From Acidimicrobiia bacterium (GTDB lineage: Bacteria > Actinomycetota > Acidimicrobiia > Spongiisociales > Spongiisociaceae): a stretch of DNA of 57,167 bases. The stretch spans positions 1 through 57,167 of the forward strand of contig VXMP01000037.1 in assembly GCA_009841075.1 (NCBI GenBank), read 5' to 3'. Below, piece after piece: positions 47,103-55,609 of this stretch. The notes beneath the pieces were generated by a model. The model ran no database searches, was not told where the DNA came from, and saw only the letters and a program-made list of their open reading frames with translations. How positions within the stretch are numbered: the first letter of the stretch is position 1; every line of letters starts with the position of its first letter. Both the position numbers and the translations under genes were made by a program.

Positions 47103-49736
47103 ATGACCGCAGTAGATATTGATCTTGGTGCCTACAAACTGGGATGGAGCGACCCTGAGGACGATTACGTCTTCAAACCCGAAAAGGGCCTCACGGAAGA
47201 CATCATCCGCGAGATGTCGTTCATCAAAGGCGAGCCGGAATGGATGCTCGATTTCCGCCTCCGCGCCTATCGGAGGTTTCTGAATCGACCGATGCCGACC
47301 TGGGGTGGTGGCGGGCTGCTCGACGAGATCGACTTCGACGACATCTACTACTACGTCAAGCCGGCCGAGGAGCAGGCCAAGGACTGGGACATGGTTCCCG
47401 AATCGATCAAGGACACCTACGAGAAGCTGGGCATCCCGGAGGCCGAACGGAAGTTCCTGGCCGGGGTAACCGCCCAGTATGAGTCGGAGGTGGTCTACCA
47501 CCGCAACCGTGAGGACCTGGAGGAAATGGGCGTCCTGTTCATGGACATGGACTCCGCCGTGCGCGAGCACCCCGAGCTGGTTCAAGAGCATTTCGGGACG
47601 GTGATCCCACCCAACGACAACAAGTTCGCCGCCCTCAACTCGGCGGTCTGGTCCGGAGGATCATTCATCTATGTACCGCCCGGAGTCCATGTAGACCAGC
47701 CGCTCCAGGCCTACTTCCGGATCAACTCGGAAAATATGGGACAGTTTGAGAGAACCCTGATCATCGTGGACGAGGGGGGGTTCTGCCATTACGTGGAGGG
47801 TTGTTCTGCACCGGTATATAGCACAGACTCCCTCCATTCGGCGGTGGTCGAGATAGTGGTCAAGCGGGGCGGACGGTGTCGTTACACCACCATCCAGAAC
47901 TGGTCCAACAACGTCTACAACCTGGTGACCAAGCGGGCCGCCGCCTATGCCGACGCCACCATGGAATGGGTCGACGGAAACCTGGGCTGCCTGGCCGAAG
48001 GTTCCCGCGTCACCACCCCGGGCGGTGTCAAGCCGATCGAGCTGGTCACGCCTGGAGAACAGGTGTTGTCCTATGACGAAGAGGCGGGCGAGCTTTGCTG
48101 GCGCACGGTCACCGCCAAGAAATACTCCGGTATGCAACCGGTGCGGGAGGTTCGGGTTGGTGCCCGTAGTCTGCGGGTGACCGATAACCATCCCTTCTAC
48201 TCTTTCACCTACGACCCCTCCCGTCCGAAGCAACTAGGTCGATACCGTCCGGGATATGTCCGTGCCGACCTACTCGACCAGGCCATCGTCCCGGTATCGA
48301 GCATCGACTACGGGGCACCCAGGAAGATCGAGCTGCCGGACACCATGACAGTTTTCCGGAGCCGCAACCAGGACAGTGACAGCCTCACGGCCGAGCGGGA
48401 ACGCCCGCTTCGGATATCGCCTGGAGACACCACCACCGACGAGCTCATGTGGTTGTTCGGACTGTTCACCGGAGACGGATCCATAGAGGTAGCCCCGTCT
48501 GACTCCGGCGGCATGAGGGGGGCGAAGGTGGGGTTCTCGGTTCCTCGCGACGACCGGGCCCGGGCCCGCCTGGTGGAGATCATGGAGGCGGTCATGCCCG
48601 ACACTGTGCCCACCGAGCGACGGGACGGGGTCACGCTCACCTGGAACAGTGCGGATCTGGCCGACCTGCTCATCGGCAACGGATTTGTGACCGGTGCCCG
48701 TAGCAAGCGGGTTCCCGAATGGGTTCTGGACCTGCCCGAGTCGCAACGCATCGCCTTCGTCGCCGGGTACCTCGACTCCGACGGATCGACCGCGAGGGCA
48801 CGGAGAGGTTTCTCCATCAAGTCGGTTAACCGTGAGCTGTTGGAGGACGTTTCCCACCTACTCACCAGCCTCGGGGTTCCGTCCCGCATCTACACGGAGG
48901 TCTACGAGCCCAAGACCGTGGTGGTAGTCGATCGCCCGGCGACTGCACGCGGTGCCCACCGGTTGGAGATCCCCGCCGACCCCCGCCTGACGGCTGCGGT
49001 GTCACCAGGACTACAGCAGGATTTGGGTCTCCAGACCGTCTCGAGCACCCGGCACTTTCGACAGGTAGGGCGGTCACAGATACAGCTTCCGGAGAGCGTC
49101 GAGAGCCGAACGGTGGATTCCGTACCGGCGGCTGAGGTGGTTCCCACCTGGGACATAGAGGTGGAAGGGACCGGCAACTTCGTTTCGGAAGGCTTTATCG
49201 TCCATAACTCCAAGCTAACCATGAAATATCCGGCCGTCTGGTTGATGGAACCCGGTGCCCATGGGGAGGTGCTTTCGATCGCCTTCGCCGGAGAAGGCCA
49301 GCACCAGGACACCGGTGCCAAGATGGTACATGTCGCCCCGGAGACCACCTCCACCATCCTTTCCAAGTCGATCACCAAAGGAGGAGGACGAGCCGGATAC
49401 CGAGGCTTGGTGCGGGTAGAACCGGGTGCCGAGAATGCCAAGTCGTTCGTCCGATGCGACGCCCTGATCCTCGACGACGAAAGCCGGTCCGACACCTACC
49501 CCTACATGGAGATAGAGGAGGCCGACACCGAAATCGGTCACGAGGCCACCGTATCCAAGGTGGGGGAGGAACAGCTTTTCTACCTGATGAGCCGAGGTTT
49601 GTCCGAGGATGAGGCCACCTCGATGGTAGTGGCGGGGTTCATTGAGCCGATCGTCAAAGAGCTTCCGATGGAGTACGCGGTGGAGATGAACCGGCTGATC
49701 GAGCTGAACATGGCCGAAGCGGGTGCGGTGGGTTAA
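47103..49736 (+). CDS. sufB: SufB Fe-S scaffold protein precursor containing an intein
   Basis: SufB is the scaffold subunit of the SufBCD complex that assembles Fe-S clusters. The precursor has 877 residues; removing the intein (residues 296-702) leaves 470, the normal SufB length. The extein parts join at EWVDGNLG and SKLTMKYPAVWLMEPGA, giving the usual family sequence. Extein signatures include GSFIYVPPGVHVD and FCHYVEGCSAP before the insertion, and SKVGEEQLFYLMSRGL after it. ATG 47103 has GGAGG seven bases upstream; a longer frame from 47019 lacks support. The partners sufD and sufC are 3.4 kb downstream, beyond three other genes. Confidence 0.96.
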   Translation: MTAVDIDLGAYKLGWSDPEDDYVFKPEKGLTEDIIREMSFIKGEPEWMLDFRLRAYRRFLNRPMPTWGGGGLLDEIDFDDIYYYVKPAEEQAKDWDMVPESIKDTYEKLGIPEAERKFLAGVTAQYESEVVYHRNREDLEEMGVLFMDMDSAVREHPELVQEHFGTVIPPNDNKFAALNSAVWSGGSFIYVPPGVHVDQPLQAYFRINSENMGQFERTLIIVDEGGFCHYVEGCSAPVYSTDSLHSAVVEIVVKRGGRCRYTTIQNWSNNVYNLVTKRAAAYADATMEWVDGNLGCLAEGSRVTTPGGVKPIELVTPGEQVLSYDEEAGELCWRTVTAKKYSGMQPVREVRVGARSLRVTDNHPFYSFTYDPSRPKQLGRYRPGYVRADLLDQAIVPVSSIDYGAPRKIELPDTMTVFRSRNQDSDSLTAERERPLRISPGDTTTDELMWLFGLFTGDGSIEVAPSDSGGMRGAKVGFSVPRDDRARARLVEIMEAVMPDTVPTERRDGVTLTWNSADLADLLIGNGFVTGARSKRVPEWVLDLPESQRIAFVAGYLDSDGSTARARRGFSIKSVNRELLEDVSHLLTSLGVPSRIYTEVYEPKTVVVVDRPATARGAHRLEIPADPRLTAAVSPGLQQDLGLQTVSSTRHFRQVGRSQIQLPESVESRTVDSVPAAEVVPTWDIEVEGTGNFVSEGFIVHNSKLTMKYPAVWLMEPGAHGEVLSIAFAGEGQHQDTGAKMVHVAPETTSTILSKSITKGGGRAGYRGLVRVEPGAENAKSFVRCDALILDDESRSDTYPYMEIEEADTEIGHEATVSKVGEEQLFYLMSRGLSEDEATSMVVAGFIEPIVKELPMEYAVEMNRLIELNMAEAGAVG
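47988..49208 (+). mobile_element. LAGLIDADG homing-endonuclease intein in sufB (407 residues)
   Basis: The splicing residues are all present: Cys1 (CLAEGSRV), the block B TDNH in RVTDNHPFYSF, block F PTWDIEVEGTGNFVSEG, and the C-terminal FIVHN followed by Ser of the extein. The two endonuclease motifs, WLFGLFTGDGS and FVAGYLDSDGS, keep their acidic residues, so the endonuclease may still be active. The insertion point, just before the SK of GSKLTMKYP, is in a conserved part of SufB where actinobacterial inteins are known. Base composition is close to the host, suggesting long residence or exchange among similar genomes. Confidence 0.93.
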
Positions 49737-49749
49737 ACGCCCGACCTTC

Positions 49750-50688
49750 TCACAGGTTGATCAGATACTTCAATCCGTGTGAGTTGCAAGGATGGCGCAG
49801 TTTGGCCAGCGCTCGGCGTTCGATCTGACGGACATGTTCTCGGGTTGCCCCCAGATCGGTAGCGATATCGGTTAGCGTCAAGGGCGGCTTCCCCTCCAAC
49901 CCGAATCGACCGATCAAAACCCTACGCTCCTCCTGGCTGAGCAGGCCCAGGGCTTCGTCGATTTTGGTCTGCCTTACCGAACGGGCGGCGTAGACGAACG
50001 GATCGGTGGCCGTCTTGTCCTCCACGAAATCGCCCAGCACCGCATCCCCGTCTTCGCTGATGGGACGGTCGATGGAGGTGGTGCTGAGGGGGGTGGACAG
50101 GGCTACCTTGACCTTATCGATCTCCAGCCCGCTGGCGGTCGCTATCTCTTCGGAGGTAGGCCGTCTTTGCAGCCTTTCGGTGAGGGTGTAGATCGTCTCG
50201 TTCACCGTTCTCACGATGTCGGCCAGGTGGACCGGTAGTCGAATGGTCCGGGATTGGTTACCCAAACCACGGGTTATGGCCTGGCGGATCCACCAGGTGG
50301 CATAGGTGGAGAACTTGAAACCCTTACGCCAATCGAATTTTTCCACCGCCCTTATCAGACCGAGGTTGCCCTCCTGTATCATGTCGATGAGGTCCATGCC
50401 TCGGCCGGCATAACGCTTGGCGATAGAAATCACCAGACGAAGGTTTGACTGGATGAAGACCTCTTTGGCCTTCTCGCCCTCCCTGACCCGCCGTCGTAGT
50501 GCAAGACGGCTGATAGGGTCTAGATTGACCGTGTTCTCCAGCTTTTCTTTGGCCTGCTTACCACGCTCGATCTTGAGGGCCAGGTCCACCTCGTCTTGGG
50601 CGGTCAGGAGAGGATGGTTGGAAACCTCGTCCAGATACATGTCTACCGCATCCATCGGAAGCGGTGTTGATCGGGCGGCTATGACCAC
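49750..50688 (-). CDS. RNA polymerase sigma-70 family factor (primary-like, short)
   Basis: This 312-residue sigma factor has region 1.2 (AVDMYLDEVSNHPLLTAQDE), region 2 (LRLVISIAKRYAGRGMDLID, then DMIQEGNLGLIRAVEKFDW and FSTYATWWIRQAI), region 3 and region 4 (LTDIATDLGATREHVRQIE). This matches the SigA/HrdB/SigB type without the long acidic N-terminal extension of the primary factor. It could be a group 2 sigma or a short SigA. GTG 50688 has GGAG nine bases upstream; ATG 50655 has none. It converges on sufB and is divergent from the DUF4015 gene. Confidence 0.9.
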   Translation of the reverse strand: MVIAARSTPLPMDAVDMYLDEVSNHPLLTAQDEVDLALKIERGKQAKEKLENTVNLDPISRLALRRRVREGEKAKEVFIQSNLRLVISIAKRYAGRGMDLIDMIQEGNLGLIRAVEKFDWRKGFKFSTYATWWIRQAITRGLGNQSRTIRLPVHLADIVRTVNETIYTLTERLQRRPTSEEIATASGLEIDKVKVALSTPLSTTSIDRPISEDGDAVLGDFVEDKTATDPFVYAARSVRQTKIDEALGLLSQEERRVLIGRFGLEGKPPLTLTDIATDLGATREHVRQIERRALAKLRHPCNSHGLKYLINL

Positions 50689-50835
50689 GCTTAACTACTC
50701 CAAATCAAACTCTACGGGATTTCAACGTATCACCAAGTTAACGATTTGGCAACAGGTAATTTAAAAATGGTGTCGTCTCTCCATTCAACCCGGAAACGGT
50801 ACCTAACCCGATGGAAGGCCGGTTCCATCCTGTCA

Positions 50836-52344
50836 ATGACGGGAGAGGCTGTCAAACGGGCGCGCTATTCAGCATTGATTGTCCTGTTCGCGCTGCTTTT
50901 AACCGCCTGCCTCGCCCAGTCGGTGGTAGTGGTCGGCGAGGCCCCTGTTCCGCCTCCATCCCAGATCCCAACCCTGGCCATCCGGGTCAGCGACGGCAAC
51001 GGCAATCCCATCGCCGGGGCTTGGGCCGATACCCGGTACGGAACGGAAAGCACCGACCAGGAAGGCGTTTTCCGCATGCGTTGGGAAGGAGAACCGGTTT
51101 CCGTGTCGGTGGAGGCACCGGGGTTCTTCCCCGGAGCCATCGCCGTGGAAGAGTTCCAGGACGACTATGTGGAGTTGGCTCTCCGACCGGTGGTCCTCAG
51201 AGGAGCGGTAATGGACAGACAAGGCTTCGGGTTGCCGGCCGCCTCGGTCTCGTTGGGCAACACCAAGGTAGTGACCGATGACCTGGGGCGTTTCGAGATA
51301 ACCCAGGCATCTCCGGGCATCATCAAGGTGGAACGTCCGGGCTGGGTCGGGACGGACGAAGACTGGGATGGTGAGGATTTGGTCAAGGAAATTGCGTTGG
51401 ACCCCCGCATCATCCGAGCCTTGCATATCGCCTACAACGTCTATCAGGATCCGGCCCTGTGGGACGAGCTCCTAACGGTGGCCGAAGAGACCGTGGTGAA
51501 CGCCTTCGTAATAGACGTCAAGGACGAGTCGGGTCATGTGCTGTACAACACCGGGGTTGAGCTGGCCCACGAGATCGGGGCGGTTAGCGCCATGTTCGAT
51601 ATCGACTCGGTAGTTGAGCAGATGACCGAACGAGACCTATACAAGATCGCTCGGATCGTGACCTTCCAGGACCCGATCGCCGCTCGAAAGGTCGAGGAAA
51701 TGGCCGTCTACGACACCGCGGCCGAGGGGCCGTACCAGAAACAGAATCAATATTTTCTGGATCCCACCGATCAGCAGGCCAGGGAGTACGGGTTGAGCAT
51801 GGCAGAGGACGCCTGTCGGGCCGGTTTCGATGAAATCCAGTTCGACTACATACGTTTCCCGGACGGATACCCGGCTACGGCGGTGTTCGACCTCGGGGAC
51901 TCGGAGGATATCCGCATTGGTGCCATCACCAGCTTCCTTGACGAGGCCACCGACCGGCTCCATCCGCTGGGATGTCTGGTCGGAGCCGACATCTTCGGGT
52001 TCATAACCTCGGTAGAGGGCGATGGAGGCATCGGACAGGAGCTCAACGCCCTTTCCACCACCACCGACGTGCTTTCGCCCATGGTCTACCCCAGCCACTA
52101 CTCGTCGGGCTGGTTCGGTTTTCGGGTACCCAACGATCACCCGGGCGAGGTGGTCGGTCAGGCCTTGGATGCCGGTCTCGGCCGGATGGAGGGCCAGGCG
52201 GTGATCCGTCCTTGGCTCCAGGATTTCTATTACACGCCGTCCCAGGTTCGGGAGCAGATCGAGGCGGCCGAAGCCCGATCGCTGGGTTGGATGCTCTGGA
52301 ACGCGGCCAGCCGATTCGAGCTGGAAGCCCTGGATCCGGCGTGA
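50836..52344 (+). CDS. DUF4015 putative glycoside hydrolase lipoprotein
   Basis: This is a secreted lipoprotein of about 502 residues. The signal peptide is ALIVLFALLLTAC with a lipobox Cys. Two carboxypeptidase-regulatory-like beta domains (around residues 45-110 and 115-190) precede a TIM-barrel DUF4015 domain, a putative glycoside hydrolase family. Barrel signatures are VNAFVIDVKDESG, GFDEIQFDYIRFP and VLSPMVYPSHY. It may act on cell-wall or exogenous polysaccharide; this is not proven. ATG 50836 gives the best signal peptide; ATG 50767 would extend it. The ribosome-binding site is weak. Confidence 0.8.
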   Translation: MTGEAVKRARYSALIVLFALLLTACLAQSVVVVGEAPVPPPSQIPTLAIRVSDGNGNPIAGAWADTRYGTESTDQEGVFRMRWEGEPVSVSVEAPGFFPGAIAVEEFQDDYVELALRPVVLRGAVMDRQGFGLPAASVSLGNTKVVTDDLGRFEITQASPGIIKVERPGWVGTDEDWDGEDLVKEIALDPRIIRALHIAYNVYQDPALWDELLTVAEETVVNAFVIDVKDESGHVLYNTGVELAHEIGAVSAMFDIDSVVEQMTERDLYKIARIVTFQDPIAARKVEEMAVYDTAAEGPYQKQNQYFLDPTDQQAREYGLSMAEDACRAGFDEIQFDYIRFPDGYPATAVFDLGDSEDIRIGAITSFLDEATDRLHPLGCLVGADIFGFITSVEGDGGIGQELNALSTTTDVLSPMVYPSHYSSGWFGFRVPNDHPGEVVGQALDAGLGRMEGQAVIRPWLQDFYYTPSQVREQIEAAEARSLGWMLWNAASRFELEALDPA

Positions 52345-52348
52345 AACG

Positions 52349-53053
52349 GTGACCGATTTTCCCGGGAACGGAGAGTTTCGGCGTCTCCAAACCGAACTTA
52401 TCGAATGTCGGCGGTGCCCACGCCTGGTGGAATGGCGGGAAGAGGTAGCGGTCAACAAACGGGCCGCCTACTCCGACCAGGATTATTGGGCCCGTCCGGT
52501 TCCGATGCTCGGCGACCCGAGTGCCCGTCTGCTGATCGTGGGTCTGGCACCCGGGGCACACGGATCGAACCGAACCGGCCAAATGTTTACCGGTGATCGC
52601 TCCGGCGAATGGTTGTTCAGGTCCCTACACGAAAAGGGGTTCGCCAATCAGCCCGTTACCAGGCGAAAAGACGACGGTATGCGGCTCCTCGACGCTGCGG
52701 TCACCTCGATCGTAAGATGCGCTCCCCCTCAGAACCGGCCTACCGCAGAGGAAAAGAAGAACTGTTCGGCGTGGATCGGCCGAGAACTGGACCTGTTTGA
52801 TCGGCTGGAGGTGGTGGTGGCTCTGGGCGGAATGGCCTTTGATCAGATCATCCGCCTCGGCCGCGGTAGGGGATGGACAATTCCGGTACCCAAGCCCCGG
52901 TTCTCCCACGGCGTAGAAGTGTACACCGGGGAAGGTTCCCCTTTGATAATCGGTTGTTATCACCCGTCCCAACAGAACACCTTCACCGGCAAGCTGACCC
53001 GAGAGATGCTCGATCAGGTCTTTGCCCGAGCCCGCGCTTTTCTCTCCGCCTGA
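52349..53053 (+). CDS. Uracil-DNA glycosylase, family 5 (UdgB type)
   Basis: This 234-residue Fe-S glycosylase removes uracil or other deaminated bases from DNA. Two N-terminal Cys (ECRRC, positions 20 and 23) and two later ones (IVRCAPPQN, KKNCSAW) form the 4Fe-4S site. The active-site motif is GLAPGAHGSNRTGQMFTGD, and the second motif is CYHPSQQNTFTGKL. This pairing is typical of family 5 (UDGb). GTG 52349 follows the preceding stop by four bases, so it may be co-transcribed with the DUF4015 gene. Confidence 0.9.
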   Translation: MTDFPGNGEFRRLQTELIECRRCPRLVEWREEVAVNKRAAYSDQDYWARPVPMLGDPSARLLIVGLAPGAHGSNRTGQMFTGDRSGEWLFRSLHEKGFANQPVTRRKDDGMRLLDAAVTSIVRCAPPQNRPTAEEKKNCSAWIGRELDLFDRLEVVVALGGMAFDQIIRLGRGRGWTIPVPKPRFSHGVEVYTGEGSPLIIGCYHPSQQNTFTGKLTREMLDQVFARARAFLSA

Positions 53054-53169
53054 TGGGCTCTTCGGATATCGACCTGGTATTTTCTTCGTCTTGGTAGATT
53101 AGGGGGATACCGATAGCATCCGAGTATCCTTTACCATCCTCCTCCCCTTTGATTCCGGAAGAAAAACCT

Positions 53170-54432
53170 GTGCCAGGAAACCCACTTGAAAGCTCCCGAC
53201 CCGCCGGTGCCGAACCGAGCTGGTTGACCGAGCAGCGCTCCCGTTTTCACCCGGCCTGGTCTGCCGCCGAACCACCACACCCCAAGGACGAAGACTGGAA
53301 ATATGTGGAGGTGGATTTCGCCCTGGAAGATTTCTCGCCGGTCTCTAAACCGTCCGATCCGCTGGAAAGGCACGAGTTCCTGAACGTTCTGGGCGAGGCT
53401 TCCGGTCGTCTGACCATGGTGGACGGGATCGTGACCGAGGTAGCCGGCGAAGAGGTGCGGGTCGAACCGGTAGTAGAGGATCAGGAGGGGCGTTTGGCAC
53501 CCTTCTACGGGGCCATGACCCCACCGGGCTTGGATATTTTCGCCGCCGCCAACCTTTCCTTCGGGCCGCCCGGCGCGGTGATAACCATCCCGGCAGGCCG
53601 CTATCAGGAAGCCCCGATCGTGATCGACGTGCAGGCGGTAGCGGAAGGGTCGGTCAGCTTTCCCCAGGTGACGTTGGTGGGAGAGGCCGGTTCTGAGGCC
53701 TCCGTGGTGTTGTTGTACCGGTCGACGGCGGGGGCCGATCTGCTCCTGTGCCCGATCGTGGAAACGCGGGTAGGTCAAGGGGCTCGCCTGGCGCTTACCG
53801 TGGTTCAGAACCTGTCCGGAGAGGCACGGATGGTGGGCCATCACCGATACGAGACAGCAAGAGACGCCGATCTTCGGATCGGTGAGATCGGGTTGGGCGG
53901 TCGGTTCGCCAGGCAACGGCAGGGTATCGTGCTGGCCGGCAAAGGGTCCTCTGTGCGGATGGGCGGCATCTACTTCGGCGACCGCTCCCAGGTGTTGGAC
54001 TATCGGATCAACGTCACCCACCGGGGCCCCCGCACCACTTCTGATATTTTCCTGAAAGGGGCGGTGGCAGGAACAGCCCAGGCGGTCTGGACCGGTCTGA
54101 TGAGAATAGAAAAGGAGGCAGTGGGAACCTCCGCCTTCGAGACCAACCGTAACCTGGTGCTATCAGACGGTGCCAAGATCAATTCCGTCCCCAACCTGGA
54201 GATCCTCACCGACGACCTCCAATGCGGACACGGATCATCGTCCGGCCCCATTGACGAACACCAGCTTTATTATCTTATGAGTCGAGGACTCCCCAGAGAT
54301 CGGGCCGAGCGGCTGCTGGTCAGGGGGTTCTTTGACGAGATACTGTCCGATCTGGCCAGCCCGGCCCTGGCCGCACCGTCTCGCCGCCGGGTGGCCGAAA
54401 AGTTTGCTTTCTCTCAACAAGGAGGGTCCTGA
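53170..54432 (+). CDS. sufD: SufD Fe-S assembly protein
   Basis: SufD partners SufB and SufC in Fe-S cluster assembly. The protein has about 420 residues with the SufBD beta-helix: DEDWKYVEVDFALEDF near the N-terminus, and at the C-terminus LQCGHGSSSGPIDEHQLYYL and MSRGLPRDRAERLLVRGFF, where the His lies in a metal- or cluster-related position. GTG 53170 has GGAAG nine bases upstream; a TTG at 53149 would add seven residues. The stop overlaps the Rieske gene start (TGATG). Confidence 0.93.
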   Translation: MPGNPLESSRPAGAEPSWLTEQRSRFHPAWSAAEPPHPKDEDWKYVEVDFALEDFSPVSKPSDPLERHEFLNVLGEASGRLTMVDGIVTEVAGEEVRVEPVVEDQEGRLAPFYGAMTPPGLDIFAAANLSFGPPGAVITIPAGRYQEAPIVIDVQAVAEGSVSFPQVTLVGEAGSEASVVLLYRSTAGADLLLCPIVETRVGQGARLALTVVQNLSGEARMVGHHRYETARDADLRIGEIGLGGRFARQRQGIVLAGKGSSVRMGGIYFGDRSQVLDYRINVTHRGPRTTSDIFLKGAVAGTAQAVWTGLMRIEKEAVGTSAFETNRNLVLSDGAKINSVPNLEILTDDLQCGHGSSSGPIDEHQLYYLMSRGLPRDRAERLLVRGFFDEILSDLASPALAAPSRRRVAEKFAFSQQGGS

Positions 54433-54743
54433 TGAGCTGGGAAGATATCGGATCTATTACCAAATTTCCGCCGGGTGCGACCCGAGTGGAACTAGGTGCC
54501 GAATCGTTGGCGCTGGTCCGCATCGGCGACGACCTCTATGCGATCGGGGATACCTGCAGCCATGCCCAGGCTTCCCTATCGGAGGGCGAGCTATGGGACT
54601 ATGCGCTTGAATGCCCCCTGCACGGGGCGGAGTTCGACGTTCGAACCGGAAAGCCCGGTTCCCTTCCGGCCACCCAACCGGTACCCACCTATGAGGTGCG
54701 GGTTGAGGGCGACCGGGTGATGATAAGAGCGGCGCAGGAGTAG
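54432..54743 (+). CDS. Rieske [2Fe-2S] ferredoxin-like protein in the SUF operon
   Basis: This 103-residue Rieske protein has C42-x-H44 (DTCSHAQA) and C61-x2-H64 (ECPLHGAEF), all four cluster ligands. It resembles the ferredoxin subunit of non-heme iron dioxygenases. In actinobacteria such a gene is often found between sufD and sufC; it may supply electrons or act as a test client for the assembly system. It overlaps sufD by one base, and sufC starts ten bases after its stop. Confidence 0.92.
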   Translation: MSWEDIGSITKFPPGATRVELGAESLALVRIGDDLYAIGDTCSHAQASLSEGELWDYALECPLHGAEFDVRTGKPGSLPATQPVPTYEVRVEGDRVMIRAAQE

Positions 54744-54753
54744 GGACCTGACC

Positions 54754-55560
54754 ATGCCATCTTCCGCCCTGTTTGTGCAAGGACTGCACGCCTCGATCGG
54801 CTCGGTCCCCATTCTCAAAGGGGTGGACCTGCAGGTTCCCTTCGGCGAGGTGCACGCCATCATGGGTCCCAACGGGTCGGGTAAGTCAACCCTATGCCAT
54901 GTTCTGGCCGGAAAACCCGGCTACGAGGTAACCGGCTCTATTGAGGTGGCCGGAAGCTCGGTGGATTCCCTGGACGTCCATCAGCGAGCCCAGGCCGGTC
55001 TTTTCCAGGCCCTTCAATATCCGGTCGAGATCCCGGGTCTGGAGTTGGAAGTGTTTTTGGAGGAGGCGGCCACCGCGCTGGGCGTCGATCCTCGGCAAGC
55101 CGCCGAGCGTATCTCCGCCCAGGCCAGACGCTTCGACATGGAGAGGTTTCTCGGTAGATCGGTGAACGGTGACCTCTCTGGTGGTGAGAAGAAGCGCTCC
55201 GAGGTGTTCCAGCTGGCGGTTCTGGAGCCGAAGGTCATGGTGCTGGACGAGATCGACTCGGGCCTGGACATCGACTCGGTGCGGGAAGTGGCGGAAGCGG
55301 TCAACGAGATGCGCACCGAGGACGTGGCGGTGCTGATGATCACCCACTACAGCCGGATTCTCAACTATGTTCGCCCGGATCGGGTTCATGTCCTGCTGAA
55401 TGGCGTGATCGTGGAATCCGGCGGACCGGAGCTGGCGGACGAGCTGGAGGAGGGCGGATATGCCGCCGTTCGGTCTCGGCTCGGAATCGCCGCTCCCAAG
55501 ACATCAGACCACACCCCCAAAGTGAGCGACCTGTTCACGGACACCCCCTTCGACCTCTAG
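54754..55560 (+). CDS. sufC: SufC ATPase
   Basis: SufC is the ABC-type ATPase that drives SufB-SufD rearrangement. The 268 residues contain Walker A GPNGSGKST, the signature segment NGDLSGGEKKRSEVFQ and Walker B VMVLDEIDSGLDIDSV. The last one is the SufC-specific form with DEIDSGLD. A C-terminal extension of about 20 residues ends at LFTDTPFDL. No sufS, sufU or sufT follows within the window; the next gene is a helicase. Confidence 0.95.
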   Translation: MPSSALFVQGLHASIGSVPILKGVDLQVPFGEVHAIMGPNGSGKSTLCHVLAGKPGYEVTGSIEVAGSSVDSLDVHQRAQAGLFQALQYPVEIPGLELEVFLEEAATALGVDPRQAAERISAQARRFDMERFLGRSVNGDLSGGEKKRSEVFQLAVLEPKVMVLDEIDSGLDIDSVREVAEAVNEMRTEDVAVLMITHYSRILNYVRPDRVHVLLNGVIVESGGPELADELEEGGYAAVRSRLGIAAPKTSDHTPKVSDLFTDTPFDL

Positions 55561-55609
55561 GATGCCCACCCTGGTCGGTCGGCCTTTTTCTGGCTTGGCT
55601 CTTTAGATC

